Part shown: piece by piece, positions 33,081-34,493 of the stretch | How the letters are laid out: each line of letters opens with the position of its first letter | Numbering within the stretch: position 1 is the stretch's first letter | Source of the DNA: JANRJY01 sp033763735 | GTDB taxonomy: Bacteria > Bacteroidota > Bacteroidia > Cytophagales > UBA9547 | Direction: 5' to 3' | Assembly (NCBI GenBank): GCA_033763735.1 | Contig: JANRJY010000105.1 | Location: forward strand, 1-34,493 | DNA length: 34,493 bases | Translations under genes and position numbers: made by a program | Notes under the pieces: model-generated | What the model was told of the DNA's origin: nothing | The model's input: only the letters and a program-made list of their open reading frames with translations | Database searches by the model: none

Positions 33081-34211
33081 ATGATTACCATCCCTTATAA
33101 CAAGCCCTACATCACAGGCAACGAACAAAAATACATTGCAGAATCCCTTCAATCCGGCAAAATGTCGGGAGATGGGCCATTCACAAAAAAGTGTACACAA
33201 TTTTTGGAACAGAAATATGGATACAACAAAGTGTTGCTAACCACTTCATGTACTCATGCTTTGGAAATGGCTTCCCTTTTGGCTGATATCAAGGAAGGTG
33301 ATGAAGTAATATTACCCTCATACACGTTTGTATCCACTGCAAATCCATTTATACTGAGAGGTGCTAAGTTGGTATTTGTGGATAGCATGCCCAATCATCC
33401 GAATATGGATGCAAGCAAAATTGAAGGGCTTATTACGAATAAAACCAAAGCTATTGTCCCTGTTCATTATGCTGGCGTTAGTTGCGATATGGATACCATC
33501 ATGGGAATAGCAGATAAATACAACCTCGTTGTCATTGAGGATGCAGCACAAGGCATTCATGCTTCGGCTAATCAAATTCCATTAGGTAAAAGAGGACACA
33601 TGGCTGCTTTTTCATTTCACGACACTAAAAATATTATTTGCGGTGAAGGTGGAATGTTGGTCATCAATGATAAAAAATTGCATAAAAGAGCCGAAATCAT
33701 TAGAGAAAAAGGCACCAACAGATCGGCATTTTTCAGAGGAGAAGTTGACAAATATGGTTGGGTGGACGTAGGCTCTTCATACTTATCGTCCGATATATTG
33801 GCCGCATTTTTGTACGCACAACTTGAAAAAATAGATGAAATTCATTCCTTAAGGCACAAAATATGGAACCAATATCAAAGTGCATTTGCGCATTTGTATG
33901 CTTCCAAAAAATTGGTGAAACCTACCGATTTTGCTCATTGCCAACACAACGCACATATTTACTTCCTTTTAACTAATAGCTTAGAAGAAAGAACCAATCT
34001 GGTCAACCATCTCAGAGACAATGGAATTGCTGCTCCATTTCATTATCTTTCATTACATAAAAGCAGCTATTACCACGACAAATACACAGGGCCCGAATTG
34101 CCTAACAGTGACTTTTATACCGATTGCTTGGTTAGGTTGCCCCTTTGGCCGGATATGACTTCGGACCAGGTACAGAAAGTGATTAATGAAGTGTTGAATT
34201 TTTACGAATAG
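33081..34211 (+). CDS. wecE: dTDP-4-amino-4,6-dideoxygalactose transaminase (WecE/RffA)
   Basis: A 376-residue PLP enzyme of the DegT/DnrJ/EryC1 family that makes dTDP-4-amino-4,6-dideoxygalactose from the 4-keto sugar, a precursor for surface glycans. Signatures: GKMSGDGPFTKKCTQFLEQK, TTSCTHALEMASLL, PSYTFVSTANPF, IEDAAQGIHA, and the PLP lysine K183 in SFHDTKNIICGEGG. The segment REKGTNRSAFFRGEVDKYGW followed by DVGSSYLSSD is close to E. coli WecE. The frame is open back to 33003, inside the preceding gene, but the ATG at 33081 matches the family N terminus (MITIPYNKPYITG). It probably shares a transcript with the membrane protein upstream, and overlaps the next gene tail-to-tail by 10 bp. 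Confidence 0.92.
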   Translation: MITIPYNKPYITGNEQKYIAESLQSGKMSGDGPFTKKCTQFLEQKYGYNKVLLTTSCTHALEMASLLADIKEGDEVILPSYTFVSTANPFILRGAKLVFVDSMPNHPNMDASKIEGLITNKTKAIVPVHYAGVSCDMDTIMGIADKYNLVVIEDAAQGIHASANQIPLGKRGHMAAFSFHDTKNIICGEGGMLVINDKKLHKRAEIIREKGTNRSAFFRGEVDKYGWVDVGSSYLSSDILAAFLYAQLEKIDEIHSLRHKIWNQYQSAFAHLYASKKLVKPTDFAHCQHNAHIYFLLTNSLEERTNLVNHLRDNGIAAPFHYLSLHKSSYYHDKYTGPELPNSDFYTDCLVRLPLWPDMTSDQVQKVINEVLNFYE

Positions 34212-34493
34212 CCGGTTTCCTCGCTTTCATCAACTTGCTGCACATTTGTAAAATTGCTTTTTACAAAATTGCACCACTGGCAATCATCTTTGTTGCAGCC
34301 ATGAAAATCGTATGACATGATTCCTTCATATGTATCTCTTATTTGTTGCTTCACTATGTCTTCTTCAATATCTTGAATAAGTATGGGACCACTGGTAACA
34401 AATTCATCATCTTTATTCATGAGCACAAAATCTATTTCGCCGGTTTCCATATGCCAGTCTTTGTTTTTGTCATTGTCCAGCAATATTTTGTAA
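34202..34493 (-). CDS. C-terminal end of a PD-(D/E)XK-type nuclease/helicase protein (partial)
   Basis: Only the last 97 or so residues are in the window; the frame stays open through 34493. The sequence reads KILLDNDKNKDWHMETGEIDFVLMNKDD, followed by FHGCNKDDCQWCNFVKSN. The GEIDFV strand and the compact Cys cluster (C-x4-C-x2-C) close to the end resemble the C-terminal nuclease tail found on UvrD/PcrA and AddAB-like helicases of Bacteroidota. Its stop overlaps wecE by 10 bp on the opposite strand. The TTG at 34483 is not a real start. The helicase part lies outside the window, so the assignment is tentative. Confidence 0.6.
   Translation of the reverse strand, partial: YKILLDNDKNKDWHMETGEIDFVLMNKDDEFVTSGPILIQDIEEDIVKQQIRDTYEGIMSYDFHGCNKDDCQWCNFVKSNFTNVQQVDESEETGYS

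Overview
The window looks like chromosomal DNA from a low-GC member of the Bacteroidota. Three things point there: a GldH-type gliding-motility lipoprotein next to a RicT/PSP1 protein, repeated -7 promoter boxes of the form TAnnTTTG (the Bacteroidota vegetative consensus) at short distances from start codons, and large periplasmic propeller/Y_Y_Y sensors typical of the phylum. I cannot place it to genus. No phage, transposase, integrase, plasmid or CRISPR array is visible.

Layout. 1-1.4 kb: a small GIY-YIG nuclease gene directly behind tRNA-Ser(UGA), then a lipoprotein with MORN-like repeats. 1.4-4.9 kb: a Rossmann/DUF2520 protein, a PLP aminotransferase, a small coiled-coil membrane protein and a membrane-anchored alpha/beta hydrolase. 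5.1-9.4 kb: a two-gene operon of a five-domain lipoprotein (ThuA, PQQ-type sugar dehydrogenase, PKD, cytochrome c, carbohydrate-binding-like) and a Tat-exported hydroxypyruvate-isomerase-like TIM barrel, probably for sugar oxidation outside the cytoplasm. 9.5-12.1 kb: a membrane-anchored KAP P-loop NTPase, more AT-rich than its surroundings. 12.2-14.7 kb: a conserved Bacteroidota protein, ricT and gldH.

14.7-22.1 kb (minus strand): an efflux locus in the order tetR, tolC-like outer membrane factor, periplasmic adaptor, RND pump. It ends in a perfect hairpin and is followed by an acyl-carrier-protein-like gene that lacks the phosphopantetheine serine. A palindrome sits exactly between the -33 and -7 elements of the tetR promoter, which suggests autoregulation. 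The locus is full of repeats: four 7-bp units inside the signal-peptide codons of the outer membrane factor, a palindrome flanked by 27-bp direct repeats, and a 15-bp palindrome flanked by distant 13-bp inverted repeats.

22.3-30.7 kb: nuoD standing alone, a repeat-rich spacer, and two tandem paralogous sensors (propeller, Y_Y_Y, one TM, coiled coil, SpoIIE/PP2C phosphatase). 30.8-34.5 kb: a YghZ-type aldo/keto reductase, then a surface-glycan pair (O-antigen ligase/polymerase-like membrane protein and WecE-type sugar aminotransferase), and the C-terminal end of a protein resembling the nuclease tail of a UvrD/AddAB-type helicase, cut by the window edge.

I found no clearly new multi-gene system. 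The best leads are the heptanucleotide repeat in the efflux porin gene, the tetR operator-promoter, the serine-less carrier protein, the KAP NTPase and the orphan nuoD.
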